Assembly: GCF_037975245.1 (NCBI RefSeq)
Contig: NC_092582.1
Location: 6,800,001-6,864,000 of the forward strand
Reading direction: 5' to 3'
Length of the DNA: 64,000 bases
Source of the DNA: Apostichopus japonicus
Taxonomy: Eukaryota > Echinodermata > Holothuroidea > Aspidochirotida > Stichopodidae
Below, one piece after another: positions 1 to 10,655 of the stretch. The position numbers and the translations under genes were made by a program. Numbering within the stretch: position 1 is the first letter of the stretch; each line of letters opens with the position of its first letter. The notes under the pieces were generated by a model. The model was given only the letters and a program-made list of their open reading frames with translations. It searched no databases and was not told the DNA's origin.

Positions 1-3000
1 CCGTTTCAGAAACTGTGCAGGCCAGTTTAAAGTGTCAATCAAGTAAGTATAAGAAGCCGACGCCCTTGCATGTATCTGAGCACGGAAACGCTTCCAAAAT
101 ACGCTTTAATGGCAGCATATTGAGTTGTTGATCTTGACAAATGTTTCGATACTTTTTCGGTAAATAAACACCTATATAACTATGTAGTTCAATACATTGA
201 TTAATCACTTTTCATTAAAAATGTAATGAACGAATACTTTATTTTTTTTTAAATGTTTATAAATGTACATTCAAATGTGAGTAAGACTACAGGATATAAT
301 ATTTCTCTAAATCAAATTGAATCAAATTCAGTCATTACTTTCTCGTTCGTGTTCATTTAGCGAAGGAAAAATAATACATGCAGGGATGTCTTAAGTTGAT
401 TACTAATTACGAGCTTATCTTTCGGTAGATTGAAAAAACAACAAATTACGAAACAAGCAATGAAAACAGCTTAAAGAGGTATGACCAGATCCAAAACTAA
501 CGTCACGTGAATTAGGTACGGTATGATTTCCAAACCGTATATATGTATTTGTATATATGACATATCCAGTAGACGCAGTAATATGTATATGCTCGCAACA
601 TATTGGTTTAATGTAGCTAGTATGCAAGTTTGCTTTCGACCACTTTTTCGTAGTAAAATCATTACACCAAAGTCCTAGAACAAACGAAATTAATTCTTTA
701 TCCTGAATTTATATTGCAATTTTTTTTTTAAGGAAAATCAAAATCAAATTTTTATTTTTTATTTTTCTAATTTACTTTAAGCGTGTTACTATATAGCATA
801 TATACAAAGAATAAACATGAGTGTCGGGCCGACAATATCTTGAGAATCGAATCAAATTATTTAATAATTGGCTACCAGCCACCTTTTACTTGGTGGAATA
901 AAAAATCGATGGCAGATTCTTGGTGTGCTCAATTGTAATCTTATGTCGAGTAATACTCGTCAGGTCTAGAGAAATTGTTCACCAACAGCAAGAATAGTCA
1001 CCCCCCCCCCCCCACCAATGCACTTCATTTGCAAGGACCTGAATATGAATACTTCCATTCTCTTTTGACATGTGTAATACATGTGTAAAACATAACAACA
1101 GCTATGGTTGCTGTACGGGAATTTCCTGACCGGCCCGCAAATTGAGACATATATTTCGTCGTTTCTGACGTACATCGACGTCATAATATAACACCGTGCT
1201 CCTCGTAACAATTTTAAGATCTCCTATGATTCTTGAAACACGCACTGAAATACGCATTTAGTTATATTATTCGTCGTTTTATCTTAACAATACGACTAGG
1301 CTATGAAGATATACATTAACAAATCATTGACTGTGCAGACAAAAGTGACTGGAGAACAAGTATACATGAACGTATCCGTTTAAGGAATCACACGCTTTCA
1401 CGCCATTCAAGTACAAAACAAGCAAAAGAAAAATGGAATAACCTATCGTTATAGGTGACCTCCTTTACTAATGTTTAAAGACACAAGTGTGTCGCAGGTC
1501 ATTGTCTGCTTTAACACATTTTTAGAATAAACGGTGGTCTTGAAGGGATTTGAAAAGACATGTAGAGTTTTAGATACCTCCCTTCAGTTTGTTGAAATAT
1601 GAGGAATATATCATCGTTCATACAAAATCATATCATATATTTTTCCATACAGTATATAGACTACTAAGTAATATGCTATTCACAGTACCTATATTCCTGT
1701 CTGTCAGATCATATTAAAATAGCTCATAACATATTCCAATTTTTGATTTTCACCCAGACCCACCAGGCTAGTAGTTACGTAATATTCTAATCATAAAAAG
1801 TAGCACTGTGTCTAATTAGTCTAATTAGTCCCTATAGTCTGATTGTTGTATTTCAGAAATTCGAGTCCAATGTCTGTTTATTTATTTTTGTCATATGCTG
1901 GCAATTATTGGTTTATTGGCTGATAAGATAGCCGACATGGAAAAGAAGATTTCTCCATAAATGCTGCGTTATATTTCATTTTTCATATATGTCAATGTTA
2001 AGTTCAACTTAAGGAATGATGTATAGAGTTGAAAGTATTTTAAAGTTATAATAACTGAAAAATCTCATTATCTTGACAAACAAAAATACTTTAACTTTAA
2101 TTAAATTCAAATACAGGTTTCTGGATACTATGATTACTACATGTTCTAGCCGCGTGATTTTTTGCAAAACGTGACTAACATGCGATTGATACAATTCTCC
2201 AGACAGTGGACATGTCGGTGGAAAGCATCAAAAATACACCTACCCCCCCCATCCCCATGCCGAAAAAAGAGACAAATTTCAATTAATTAATATAGACGAG
2301 AAAATGTAGAAACATAAATAAATCAAGAGCTAGAGTATATCTTAAACAGGCAGTTAAAAATTCATGCGCACGTAGACATTCTTTCCTCTGCAAATGTTAT
2401 AATGATATATAATATGATATATGAAGGACAGATGTATTTTGTAATGAAACCTCTGTGGATTTGAACCACTAGATTGTTTGTATCTCATGAGGACCTGGTG
2501 GCTTCATTCATACTTTCTAATTATTCCATTCATTCACTTCCTTCTATACATTTATACATCACAAATGTTATAGAATATTTACAGGGGAAAATTTCTGATC
2601 ACGCATTCTGAGATATTTATGTTTAAAATTCTGCCTCCCATGTACGAAAGTCACAAGGAAAAATGTCAGCAGCTCATGTTTTTTAAAATATTATTTTTAA
2701 TAAATTAAATACTTCAGGAAAACAACCGAAGCATAGCAACACCCTAAACAAGTTTTTTTTTACTGAAAACTTGGTACGCATGTATCCAAACCAAATTTGT
2801 TTTTTCACCCCGAAACAAACTTTAAGACGGTGTAATCAATTTAAAAGTGATATAGTGGTCTAAATCGTCGATATATTACTCGTTTTGGGTTAAACGTTTC
2901 GATTGTGTTGTGTTATTTTGGGCTGTATACGTACCCAAAAGTGGTAAAATATTTGCAACAGGATTCTTCGACTATATTATACTAATCCAAGGTAATTTAA

Positions 3001-3378
3001 CCATTTGGCTGAATTGTAATTTATAGAATAAAAACAGATTACCACATACTTGATATTTTCTTGTGCTCTTACTTCTGTCAACTGGTGTTGACAGTCAAGT
3101 TGATGAATCTAATAAAACACACCGTGTAATAAAGAAACTTGTGATTTAACGTTCCAGTAATTAAATCCACAATAACATGATGGACTCTCATGATGGTCTG
3201 ATTATAAGACGACCTAACACGGCGTGGGTTGTGGCGACAAATTATCGCTATCGAAATCATTAGTGTTAATATACCAGTCGCCATCAATGTAGGCGGAGAG
3301 CTAACTATATTCATTACCGTTCAACTAAATTCAACTTCAATACAGAGAGATCGACATTTTCACCTCCTACCTTCGCGA
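1..3378. other. No recognisable gene; AT-rich spacer
   Basis: I see no convincing exon or RNA gene here. The stretch is AT-rich, with poly-C runs at 1001-1013 (13 C) and 2243-2250. The first 42 bases could be the end of an exon, because one frame is open up to a GTAAGT donor at 43, but that is too little to call. Confidence 0.5.
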
Positions 3379-3530
3379 TGCACTCTTAAAACGTTGGTTA
3401 AAAAAAGAATAGTATAAGACCCCCGTTCACTTAATTGGTTAGTTTGTACCCTTAAGTTGGTTAACTGGCAGATTTTGGGCTATTCCAATAAGTATGTCCT
3501 TTTTACAGTCCGACGTTTAACCAACTTGTT
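3379..3530. mobile_element. GTTGGTTAA-rich miniature element fragment, copy 1
   Basis: The segment opens with CACTCTTAAAACGTTGG followed by TTAAAAA. This closely matches the reverse complement of the right edge of the repeat at 10430-10655 (CACTCTAAAAACAGTTGG). It contains several GTTGG/CCAAC motifs in both orientations, as in a degenerate inverted-repeat transposon. It has no coding capacity. I cannot assign a superfamily or find a target duplication. Confidence 0.45.
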
Positions 3531-3688
3531 TATAACTTTACCGCTCACTGAGTAAAAAATTTGCGCGTACACATATATGTACACTGTACGTACATCAGTG
3601 CAGCATCTATAACACACACTACATAACACGTCATGCATAGTACGATCGCTGACAGGGTGGTTTAGTAATCAAGATTACAGCTAACGCC

Positions 3689-3770
3689 ATGGCAGATATC
3701 GAAGACAGTGCTGTCTTGATTTTCTTGAAAAAAAAATACGAGGTCGAGTCTCTACATGAAACTTTCATCG
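3689..3770 (+). CDS. SAMD3-like exon 1 (start codon)
   Basis: ATG at 3689 opens 27 codons beginning MADIEDSAVLIFLKKKYEVE, then one base before a strong donor, G|GTAAGT at 3771. The acidic start and hydrophobic stretch fit the beginning of a SAM-like helical domain. The exon ends in phase 1, but the next exon I recognise begins in phase 2. At least one exon is therefore missing or unrecognised in 3771-4330. Confidence 0.55.
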
Positions 3771-4330
3771 GTAAGTGTAGCTTAACATTGGTAAAAAGTA
3801 TGAACTTATGTGGGCACTGAGACCCCCAGTGACAGTATAACGTTAGGCTCATAGGCCAACGTTAGGCTTATACTAGGCTAACGTTAATAGTAGTACTATA
3901 CTAGTATGCCTAATACTAACACTAGTAATATTAGTAACAGTATACTACTTAACTGCCACTGAGTTTAACACAGTGCTTTAGTCGATGTTAAATGAAGCAT
4001 CTCTTGCAAGAAATTATGTTCAAAACAGGATCGACACATTCTTGTGAAAATTTGTACTAGTCACATGGTTGATCATTTATATGGAGATAAGTGAGTATAG
4101 CTAGTTTAAGACATCTATTCACTATATATTATGGGAATAGCAGACCCTCCTAATATAAACACGGATTAATAGGCTTTTCAAATGCCCTGGAGACCAAGAG
4201 ATATTTTTAATAGAATTTATAATAAAAAATATTCAATATGGTTATGTTTCTGAATGGATTGTTTCAATAGATAGGATATAATTTGCTGTATTGTTGTCAA
4301 CATTTTACCTATTTCCTTTTTAATCTACAG

Positions 4331-4418
4331 GCCAAGCTCCTTCATTAAGGCAGCGTTAGCAGCAGCAGTTGTTGATTTGTTTCCTTTTCTGAAGGATCCA
4401 GAATCTCCCTTGGGTTAT
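4331..4418 (+). CDS. SAMD3-like exon 2
   Basis: The exon is bounded by a pyrimidine-rich CTACAG acceptor and TAT|GTAAGC. It needs two bases from the preceding exon and ends in phase 0. The frame reads PSSFIKAALAAAVVDLFPFL and then KDPESPLGY. The LGY at its end runs directly into EAWY of the next exon, a join that recurs as a G-Y/H-E-A-W/F-Y motif in this protein family. Confidence 0.65.
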
Positions 4419-5334
4419 GTAAGCATGTTTATGTTCTAATATCCCTCGGCTTTATTGTCATTAGCCATAGTATAGACCACTTTTGTTGTTGTGTTGAGGT
4501 GACTAGTTTCCTATCTGCCCTTTAAAAATGTCTCTAAAATGTGGAACACAACACACTGCCCACAATATCAATCCTTTTTGCATCTGTAGTCAAGTTATAT
4601 TATCTTCTGTGGGTTCTACCAAGTAATTTGTTCATCTCATAGAGGACTGTGATACTGAAATCTATTTTCAATACTAGCAGGATTATATAGGCATCATTTA
4701 ACTGAATAATTTCTAATTGAAGTCAGCACTAGGGTAACAAGGCCTTTTAATATGTTAACAATATCAAAATGGATGTTCAAATTTCACATTGGGAAATCCA
4801 AAAACTGTAACATAGGCACTGGTTTTCAGTGGGCTTCATCTCTCAATCTAACCAAGGTATTAATTGAGTTTGTTGTTCAGTAGGTACCCTCCTTATTCCA
4901 TAAAATATCAGAATTCTGCAACTTATTGATGATATGTGCAATTAGGGTCAAACCCATTACTTTCAGGCTTATCACTTAAAATCAATTGTCATAGTGTCCC
5001 CTGGGACAATACTGTTTCATCAGTAGGCATACAATATTATGTGAGGACTGTATGTAGTGCCACAGTGTCGTTAGTCATAGCGTCCATATTGTTACCGTGC
5101 AGTTGTGGAACATGTACAAGACATGTTTGTTGTTTGCTGGCTAAACGCCTTAGTTTCAACCAGCTATGAAGTTCTACATGTTGGTGTACAACAGCCTTAC
5201 ATGTAGATCAATAAGTCACATAATTTTCTGAGTTAGCTTGAATTTTGCTTCCATAGTTCAGTGTGTAAGATCTGAAGCTATAAGGAAGGTTTCATTTTCA
5301 GTTTGATAAAAGAGAATGCTAATTTCATGTGCAG

Positions 5335-5500
5335 GAAGCATGGTATTGCAAAGGTGCCACGGGACGACCGGCGACAGGGTATCTAGAAGAGCACCTACGC
5401 TACGTATGTAGAAAGAAGATTGCCATGGTGAAAGATTCCCCCAGTGCATCAAGTCCACCTACTCCTTTGACTAAAGTGTCCACTCCACCAAAATTGAGAG
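5335..5500 (+). CDS. SAMD3-like exon 3
   Basis: It starts after GTGCAG and reads EAWYCKGATGRPATGYLEEH, then LRYVCRKK and a Ser/Pro/Thr-rich linker ending PPKLR plus one base. The donor is G|GTGTGT. Phase 1 at the end matches exon 4, where G+AA gives Glu. The Gly-Tyr-Leu-Glu-Glu-His-Leu-Arg stretch is the most family-like part of the N-terminal half. Confidence 0.65.
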
Positions 5501-5640
5501 GTGTGTAAAAGGTTTTTACCAACTATTCTCAGGATTTGACCTATCTCTCATGCCATGGCAATGATCAAAGACTGGCTAAGGACACGTTATACCTGCATCT
5601 CTGTTCAGTAGGAAATATATGTTTTTATTGTCCTTGCCAG

Positions 5641-5830
5641 AAGCTGATCTGGAGAACAAAGAGGAATTGGTGATGATGACTGAGTGGCTGAAATGTAACA
5701 TGGAACCAAGAGAGAAAGTATTGGATTCATGAGGCAAACTGCAGTTTACAGACAACAGCAGATCAAAGACCACTCAACTAACATTTCAGATATTCTGAAA
5801 GAGTATCCCAGGTTGTTAGACCGTGGAATG
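5641..5830 (+). CDS. SAMD3-like exon 4, frameshifted
   Basis: It follows TTGCCAG and reads EADLENKEELVMMTEWLKC up to NMEPREK. The frame then meets TGA at 5730-5732. Shifting frame restores MRQTAVYRQQQIKDHS and ISDILKEYPRLLDRGM up to the donor G|GTAACT. The exon is 190 bases; one more base would make it end in phase 0, as the next exon requires. So one base appears to be missing between about 5711 and 5730. The YPRLLD motif is typical of the family. Confidence 0.65.
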
Positions 5831-6285
5831 GTAACTATCAAATTTGAATTTTTGCTGCTTAATTACAGAGAAATACGTAGGTGATTTTGCATAAAAAATA
5901 CTAAAGAAGCTAGCTCTGAATACACATATTACGAAGATACTATTCAAGACCATATCCTTTAACTCTTGAAAAAGGAAGTGGAAAAATTACTAGCGAGGTT
6001 TTGATACAGCAGAAACACTGAAATTAATTAAGTCACTAACCTCACTGATGAGTTAATACTATATTTCACTTTGAAGCCTATTTGGCCAACTTAAAAACAG
6101 TACTTTGATTGACTACATATCTAGTTTCATTGGAAAGAACTAGTTTCACTGCTTTTTTAAATCATGGCATTATATTTTAAATCATGGCATTATATTTTAA
6201 ATCTCTTTTAATTTATGCCTGGAAGTTTATGACAGTAATCAGCCACACAGTGAAGAAAAGTGACTGACTTTTAATTTAACCTTAG

Positions 6286-6416
6286 GCATCTGGCAGATCT
6301 GTATGCATTATAAAGATCAGATTGGACAAAATGTTATTTCTGGATGAAAATCTTGTTTTATTCAAGGATATAGCTAGGATTTTTAGAAAGGTTGCTGATG
6401 TTGAGTGTGGAAAAAG
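6286..6416 (+). CDS. Candidate cassette exon 4b in the SAMD3-like gene
   Basis: AACCTTAG precedes it and AAAG|GTACAG follows. The frame starts in phase 0 with ASGRSVCIIKIRLDKM, continues LFLDENLVLFKDIARIFRKV and ADVECGK, and ends with two bases. It has no stop, enters in the phase in which exon 4 ends and leaves in the phase that 6784-6901 needs. I do not recognise the residues as part of the usual family, so it may be a lineage-specific or alternatively used exon. Confidence 0.45.
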
Positions 6417-6783
6417 GTACAGATACAAGCGGTATAACATGGTTTACAATTTGTACAAAGTTTTTTTCTTTAATATGGTGTCTTTGCCATTCAGTGCTAT
6501 GGTTTTATGTGCAATGTTTGTTCTGCATTTCTTGCAATTGTGCACCAATCTAACAACTTGTCTATCATCTTGTTACAGGGAGACAAGATAAATTATTCCC
6601 ATGAATATGCTTTTGTTCAGTGATGATATCACAAATGTTAAATATTGAATTTTTGCAAGTCAAATTTTCCCCCACCACATTAAAAAATTATTTTGAAAAA
6701 AAACAAAACATTTTTGAGCTGTATTCTGAGATATTTTCAAAGCATCTGTCCGTAAATGTTAAATACTTACTTTTCTTTCCCAG

Positions 6784-6901
6784 ATGTTTTCTAAATGTTA
6801 TTAAGCTAGCCAAAGGTATCAAGCAGTTGGATTTACCACATCCAGCTTCAACAATACATAGTGTTTGTATAGATTCATGGAACCAGACTTTAACAAATTC
6901 A
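6784..6901 (+). CDS. Candidate cassette exon 4c in the SAMD3-like gene
   Basis: It follows a good acceptor (TTTCTTTCCCAG). It supplies the last base of an Arg codon, then reads CFLNVIKLAKGIKQLDLPHP and ASTIHSVCIDSWNQTLTNS, ending in phase 0 before GTGAGA. Together with 6286-6416 it makes 249 bases, exactly 83 codons. It can therefore be included or skipped without disturbing exon 5. I do not recognise the sequence. Confidence 0.45.
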
Positions 6902-6994
6902 GTGAGAGGGATTTTTTAATGGATCCTGGCTGAGGATCAAAAAAAGAATACGCTTACACACATTAAAGTATTCTATTTCCCTTTGCTCTGTCAG

Positions 6995-7154
6995 ATAGAA
7001 CAAGATTTTTCAGTGCTTTGGCCTGAGCATGAGGATCACCTGTATGAGAAATGGGACTTGTACTACAATGGGATTATAGAATATGGCAAACAGGTTGAAA
7101 ATTGGCAAGGCATTCTTGGATTGGAGTACGTAAACCTAGAGAGTTTGTCTATTG
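6995..7154 (+). CDS. SAMD3-like exon 5
   Basis: After CTGTCAG it reads IEQDFSVLWPEHEDHLYEKW, then DLYYNGIIEYGKQVENWQGI and LGLEYVNLESLSI plus one base before G|GTAAGA. The direct join of exon 4 to this exon, LLDRGM|IEQDF, is the arrangement I know from the family. Phase 1 at the end matches exon 6. Confidence 0.65.
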
Positions 7155-8006
7155 GTAAGAGTGCTTCTTATTTCAGTGCACATAGTTGAGCTAATTTAAT
7201 GTTTGTATGTTGATCATTCCTTGCAACCTTTTACCACCATCACACAAGGAACTTCTGAAAAATCAGGTTTGACCAATTATCTGTAATATATCTGATCTTG
7301 TTCTCAAAATAGACTTAGTTTACTTTTTGTAAAGACAACAACACTTCCTTTTCTTTTTTTGTAAAAATAATAAACTGAAATTGAACAAAAAGCATCAATG
7401 GCATCTGGTTCAGACAGAAACCAAGTTGGGTTGGTGCAGGTATATTCCCTTGCTTAGACTCCATCTGACCCATCTTTGGGATTTCATTCAAGCCAAAAGC
7501 TAGTGACTACTATAGAACAATATAACAAAAAATATGTCAAAGGTTCATCAGTGTTTGGAGATCTGAATATATAATAAAATATAAAAAGTAGATAATTTTG
7601 CAAACAGGTTGTGATAGCAGCACAACATTATGAATGTGGGCTTTTAAAGGAAACATGTATGATTGAAAATAATCATACACAAAATACCAAACAGATGCTA
7701 ACTTATCTCATTACATTCTCATAATATGCCATTTTCTCATTGCATTCTCATGATATGCCATTTTCTGATAAAAATGACTTGAAGGACTTCTAATGTTAGA
7801 GACAAATAAAGGCAAGAGAAAATACAAATAATTTGTGCTGTACGGGCACTGTACGTGATAATGACAATTTATATGTTAAGTGGTCGTTAATTGTGTTATA
7901 TTTTTATGCACAAGGACCTTGTGAACCTTGGAGGGAAGATTATCTTTAGTTATGTTTTGTCACTTTCACAGATAAGAAGAAAACATTGGCATTTTTCTTC
8001 TTCCAG

Positions 8007-8089
8007 TCATCTTAAGAGGGAAAGGAAAGGGAAAGAAAGGATTGTGTTCAGTAAAAGAGGCAATCACCTCCTTCGTGGACATTCAACCA
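8007..8089 (+). CDS. SAMD3-like exon 6
   Basis: It starts after TTCTTCCAG with TC, which completes a Val codon begun in exon 5. It reads ILRGKGKGKKGLCSVKEAIT, then SFVDIQP, and ends in phase 0 before GTAGGT. The basic stretch followed by an S-F-V-D-I-Q-P block fits the C-terminal half of the family. Phase and motif both agree with its neighbours. Confidence 0.6.
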
Positions 8090-8719
8090 GTAGGTGTTTA
8101 AGCATTCATTTGTCCACTTGTTGAAGTTCATTGACAACATGCTTATGACATATATGTGTTTTGTAGTTTGTGATGGATTGTTTGTAAAAGTGGAATCTCA
8201 ACAATTATGCTGGATTTGTGTCAATGTACATAGATGCTCCCAAGCACATGAACCATATTCCGTTTGGTTCAAAATGGATAATTAATATTCATGAGTGGGC
8301 AGGGCCTAGGTAATATTATTTAAATATTGATTTCACAACAACAATATGCTTGTCAAATGTTGCTCAATTTGGTAAATGACAGTAGTAGGATATGGGTCAC
8401 ATGTGTAGCTGATTTAAAGGAATAAATTATGAGTTGGTGATGAAAAGTTAATGATAGTAAAAGTATCTTCTAAACATGATAACTAAACAGTAAATTTCAA
8501 ATGTATCAAACGTTCATAGTACTTATTTTTAAACTAGCATGTCATTGTAAGCATAGATATGGGTGGTTATGAAGTTTGGCTGTGCCAAGTATAATTTCAT
8601 ATAAAGTTTTTTCTACATACAAATTTGCTAGAATGGAAGGCTTTTTGCTGTCACAACTTCATATTGATTGACAAAGAGCAGCTTGTGATAATGTTCATTT
8701 TTTTCAATTTTTCTCACAG

Positions 8720-9077
8720 GAAGTGGCTGATATTCTACAAATTTCAAATATTGATGCCACAAAAAAGCCGCAGCCATTTGTTGTACGCAAAGGAACTCTC
8801 TTGGCACCAACCCAAACATTTGTTATTCTAGAACGGAGGCCAGTCCCTCAAGAATCACTACTGAAAGCTATCGATTTCTGTTTCCAAAGCAATGTACATT
8901 TTTGACATGGCTTACCGACCTTCATGCTGTCTTGTGTGGCAGTTCATTCAAAATGTGATTTATGAAATCAAAAAAGCACATGTGCCAAGTTGCATTAGAG
9001 ATCTTAGATCATCTTGGCCTTTAAAAGTAATTAGTGGCTTAAAAGGAAAGAATTGTAAGCTAGATATTCATGGCTAA
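8720..9077 (+). CDS. SAMD3-like terminal exon, frameshifted
   Basis: It begins after CTCACAG with EVADILQISNIDATKKPQPF, VVRKGTLLAPTQTFVILERR and LLKAIDFCF. The frame then ends at TGA 8903-8905. In the next frame the protein continues MYIFDMAYRPSCCLVWQFIQ and NVIYEIKKAHVPSCIRDL. Removing one C near 8885 would give a continuous CFKAMYIFD, as expected for the family. The second frame runs on to a stop at 9075-9077, well past the recognisable homology. Confidence 0.65.
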
Positions 9078-9399
9078 TATTCTACAAAGTTCAAAGGATA
9101 TTGATGCCACCAAAATACTGCAGCTACTTTTGTATGCAAGGAGCCCCCTTGGTACCAACCCAGATATTTGCTATTTTAGAACAGAGGTCAGTTTCTCACA
9201 AATCTCTTCTATAAAAGCTGTCTATTTCTGTTTCATGGAAAATGTGCATTTTGGACATGGCTTATCGACCTTCATGCAGTCTTGTTTGGCAGTTCATTCA
9301 AAATGTGATTAATGAAATCAAAGAAGCACATATGCCAAGTTGTATTATAGCATTCTTGGCCCTGAAAAGTAAGAAGTGCCTTAAAAGGAAATTGTAAGC
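9071..9399 (+). pseudogene. Tandem duplicate of the SAMD3-like terminal exon
   Basis: This 330-base stretch aligns without large gaps to 8724-9057. Shared blocks include GGCTAATATTCTACAAA, GATATTGATGCCAC, TTCATTCAAAATGTGATT and the GGCTTAAAAGGAAA-like end. It lies head to tail with the first copy. Its first half reads in one frame and its second half (DMAYRPSCSLVWQFIQ) in the next, with the shift at the same position as in copy 1. No splice acceptor is kept. It is a dead duplicate. Confidence 0.75.
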
Positions 9400-10429
9400 A
9401 AGAAGCTCATATAATAATTGTAAGCAAGAAGTTTGTATATTATTATTTTAAACTTCACACAACCGATAGCATCATCTTGAAGGGACATTTAATTAAAACT
9501 CATGATATGACATATTTTTACATACCATGCTGGTACAAATCAAAACTTTCCTTACTAATTTTTATTGGAATCCCGATCTAATCAACTGATCTTTTATGAG
9601 TGAGTAAGGTTTAATGTAGCTAAATTTCACCTACACATGTATCTCTATATGTAGTGAAGATATATACTATACATCCAAATACTGGAAATAAGAACAATGC
9701 ACTGGCTGCAATGTACTGCATATATCATAAATATGTCTCTAAATGTAATCATGTACACCACATATGTATGTGATACTCAATGTAATTCTTAATTAACTGT
9801 ATGTATAGGTAAACCTTGATTAATCAGATCATGATTGATGTTTAGATTCATAGATTGTTTATACATCAATTGATCTATAGTTACATATGTGAGATATTGG
9901 GTGTTACAAGTTTTCTATGAATAAGGTTCTTCTTGAAGAGTACAGGTTTTTTTACATTGTGTCACCTTAAAGGTCTGATAGAGCACAGCTAAGAAGCTGT
10001 TACATCAAAGCATATTTGTGTGTTGTTTTGTTTTGTTTGTATTTTATTCACATGGTTCAGCTGGTTATTGTTTTCAATAAATACAAGTTCTCAAAATGTC
10101 ATCCATCTGGCTTCTGTAATGTAACTGTTAATTTTTCAATATTTTTCAAGGATTGTTTACTCTTTGCATTGCCATATTCAACTGATTGTTGCAAATTAGG
10201 TCTGCATGAACAAAACTTGTGAGGAGTCTTTCAACTATATTAAGAAATATCCACTGAGGATCTCATCCGTCACTGTCCAATATATTGCATTCGCCAACAT
10301 ATATTGGGCAATGAAGGCTCATTTAACTGCCCAACCCTTTTGTAATGGTAAAAGCCACTGCCCAATTTATATGTAGTAATTGCCCAATACAATGATTTCT
10401 AATTCCCCAATTTAATGATCCCTACATTT
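9400..10429. other. No recognisable gene; 3' flank of the SAMD3-like gene
   Basis: AT-rich sequence. The short phrase TTGTAAGCAAGAAG occurs twice near 9391-9432, apparently a by-product of the exon duplication. An AATAAA lies at 10077-10082 and could be a polyadenylation signal. At 10270-10420 a TGCCCAA/TTGGGCA phrase recurs five or six times, possibly the eroded outer part of the repeat that follows. Confidence 0.4.
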
Positions 10430-10655
10430 GTAAGTTCACCAATAATGGGCATAATTTACACAATTAATTTAACCAACAACTGTTGGGTACAAACTTATAG
10501 TTATTTTATTGGTTAAAAATGTTACCCAACGGCTGGTTAAAGCCGTTAACCAACAGGTGTTGGTTAAAATATCACCAATAAGTCGAATTTGACATACGTG
10601 CCCAGTGTTGGTTAAGGTATTGGTTAATTTTTTAACCAACTGTTTTTAGAGTGTG
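10430..10655. mobile_element. GTTGGTTAA-rich miniature element, copy 2
   Basis: Motifs TTGGTTAA and TTAACCAAC alternate in both orientations across about 220 bp, giving nested inverted repeats. The right edge (TTTTAACCAAC followed by TGTTTTTAGAGTG) is the reverse complement of the left edge of the element at 3379. No coding frame is present. This suggests a non-autonomous DNA transposon; I do not assign the superfamily. Confidence 0.5.

Larger units (their letters stand above)
3689..9077 (+). pseudogene. SAMD3-like multi-exon gene with frameshifts
   Basis: Exon-like blocks on the + strand are 3689-3770, 4331-4418, 5335-5500, 5641-5830, 6286-6416, 6784-6901, 6995-7154, 8007-8089 and 8720-9077. 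Nearly all have GT/AG borders, and phases agree at every junction after exon 2. Joined, they give recognisable family blocks: LGY|EAWY, a GYLEEHLR stretch, EYPRLLDRGM|IEQDF, SFVDIQP|EVADIL, then PTQTFVIL, LLKAIDFCF and a C-terminal DMAYRPSC block. From my knowledge of animal proteins this order fits the uncharacterised 'SAM domain-containing protein 3-like' family, whose biochemical role is unknown to me. Defects are a lost base in exon 4 (in-frame TGA at 5730), an extra base near 8885, no detectable SAM exon between exons 1 and 2, and a tandem duplicate of the last exon. Assembly error cannot be excluded for the exon 4 change. The family name is less certain than the exon chain itself. Confidence 0.65.

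Noticed and set aside
1-42. Partial exon at the window start ending in A|GTAAGT
   Set aside because: Only 13 codons are visible and no homology is recognisable.
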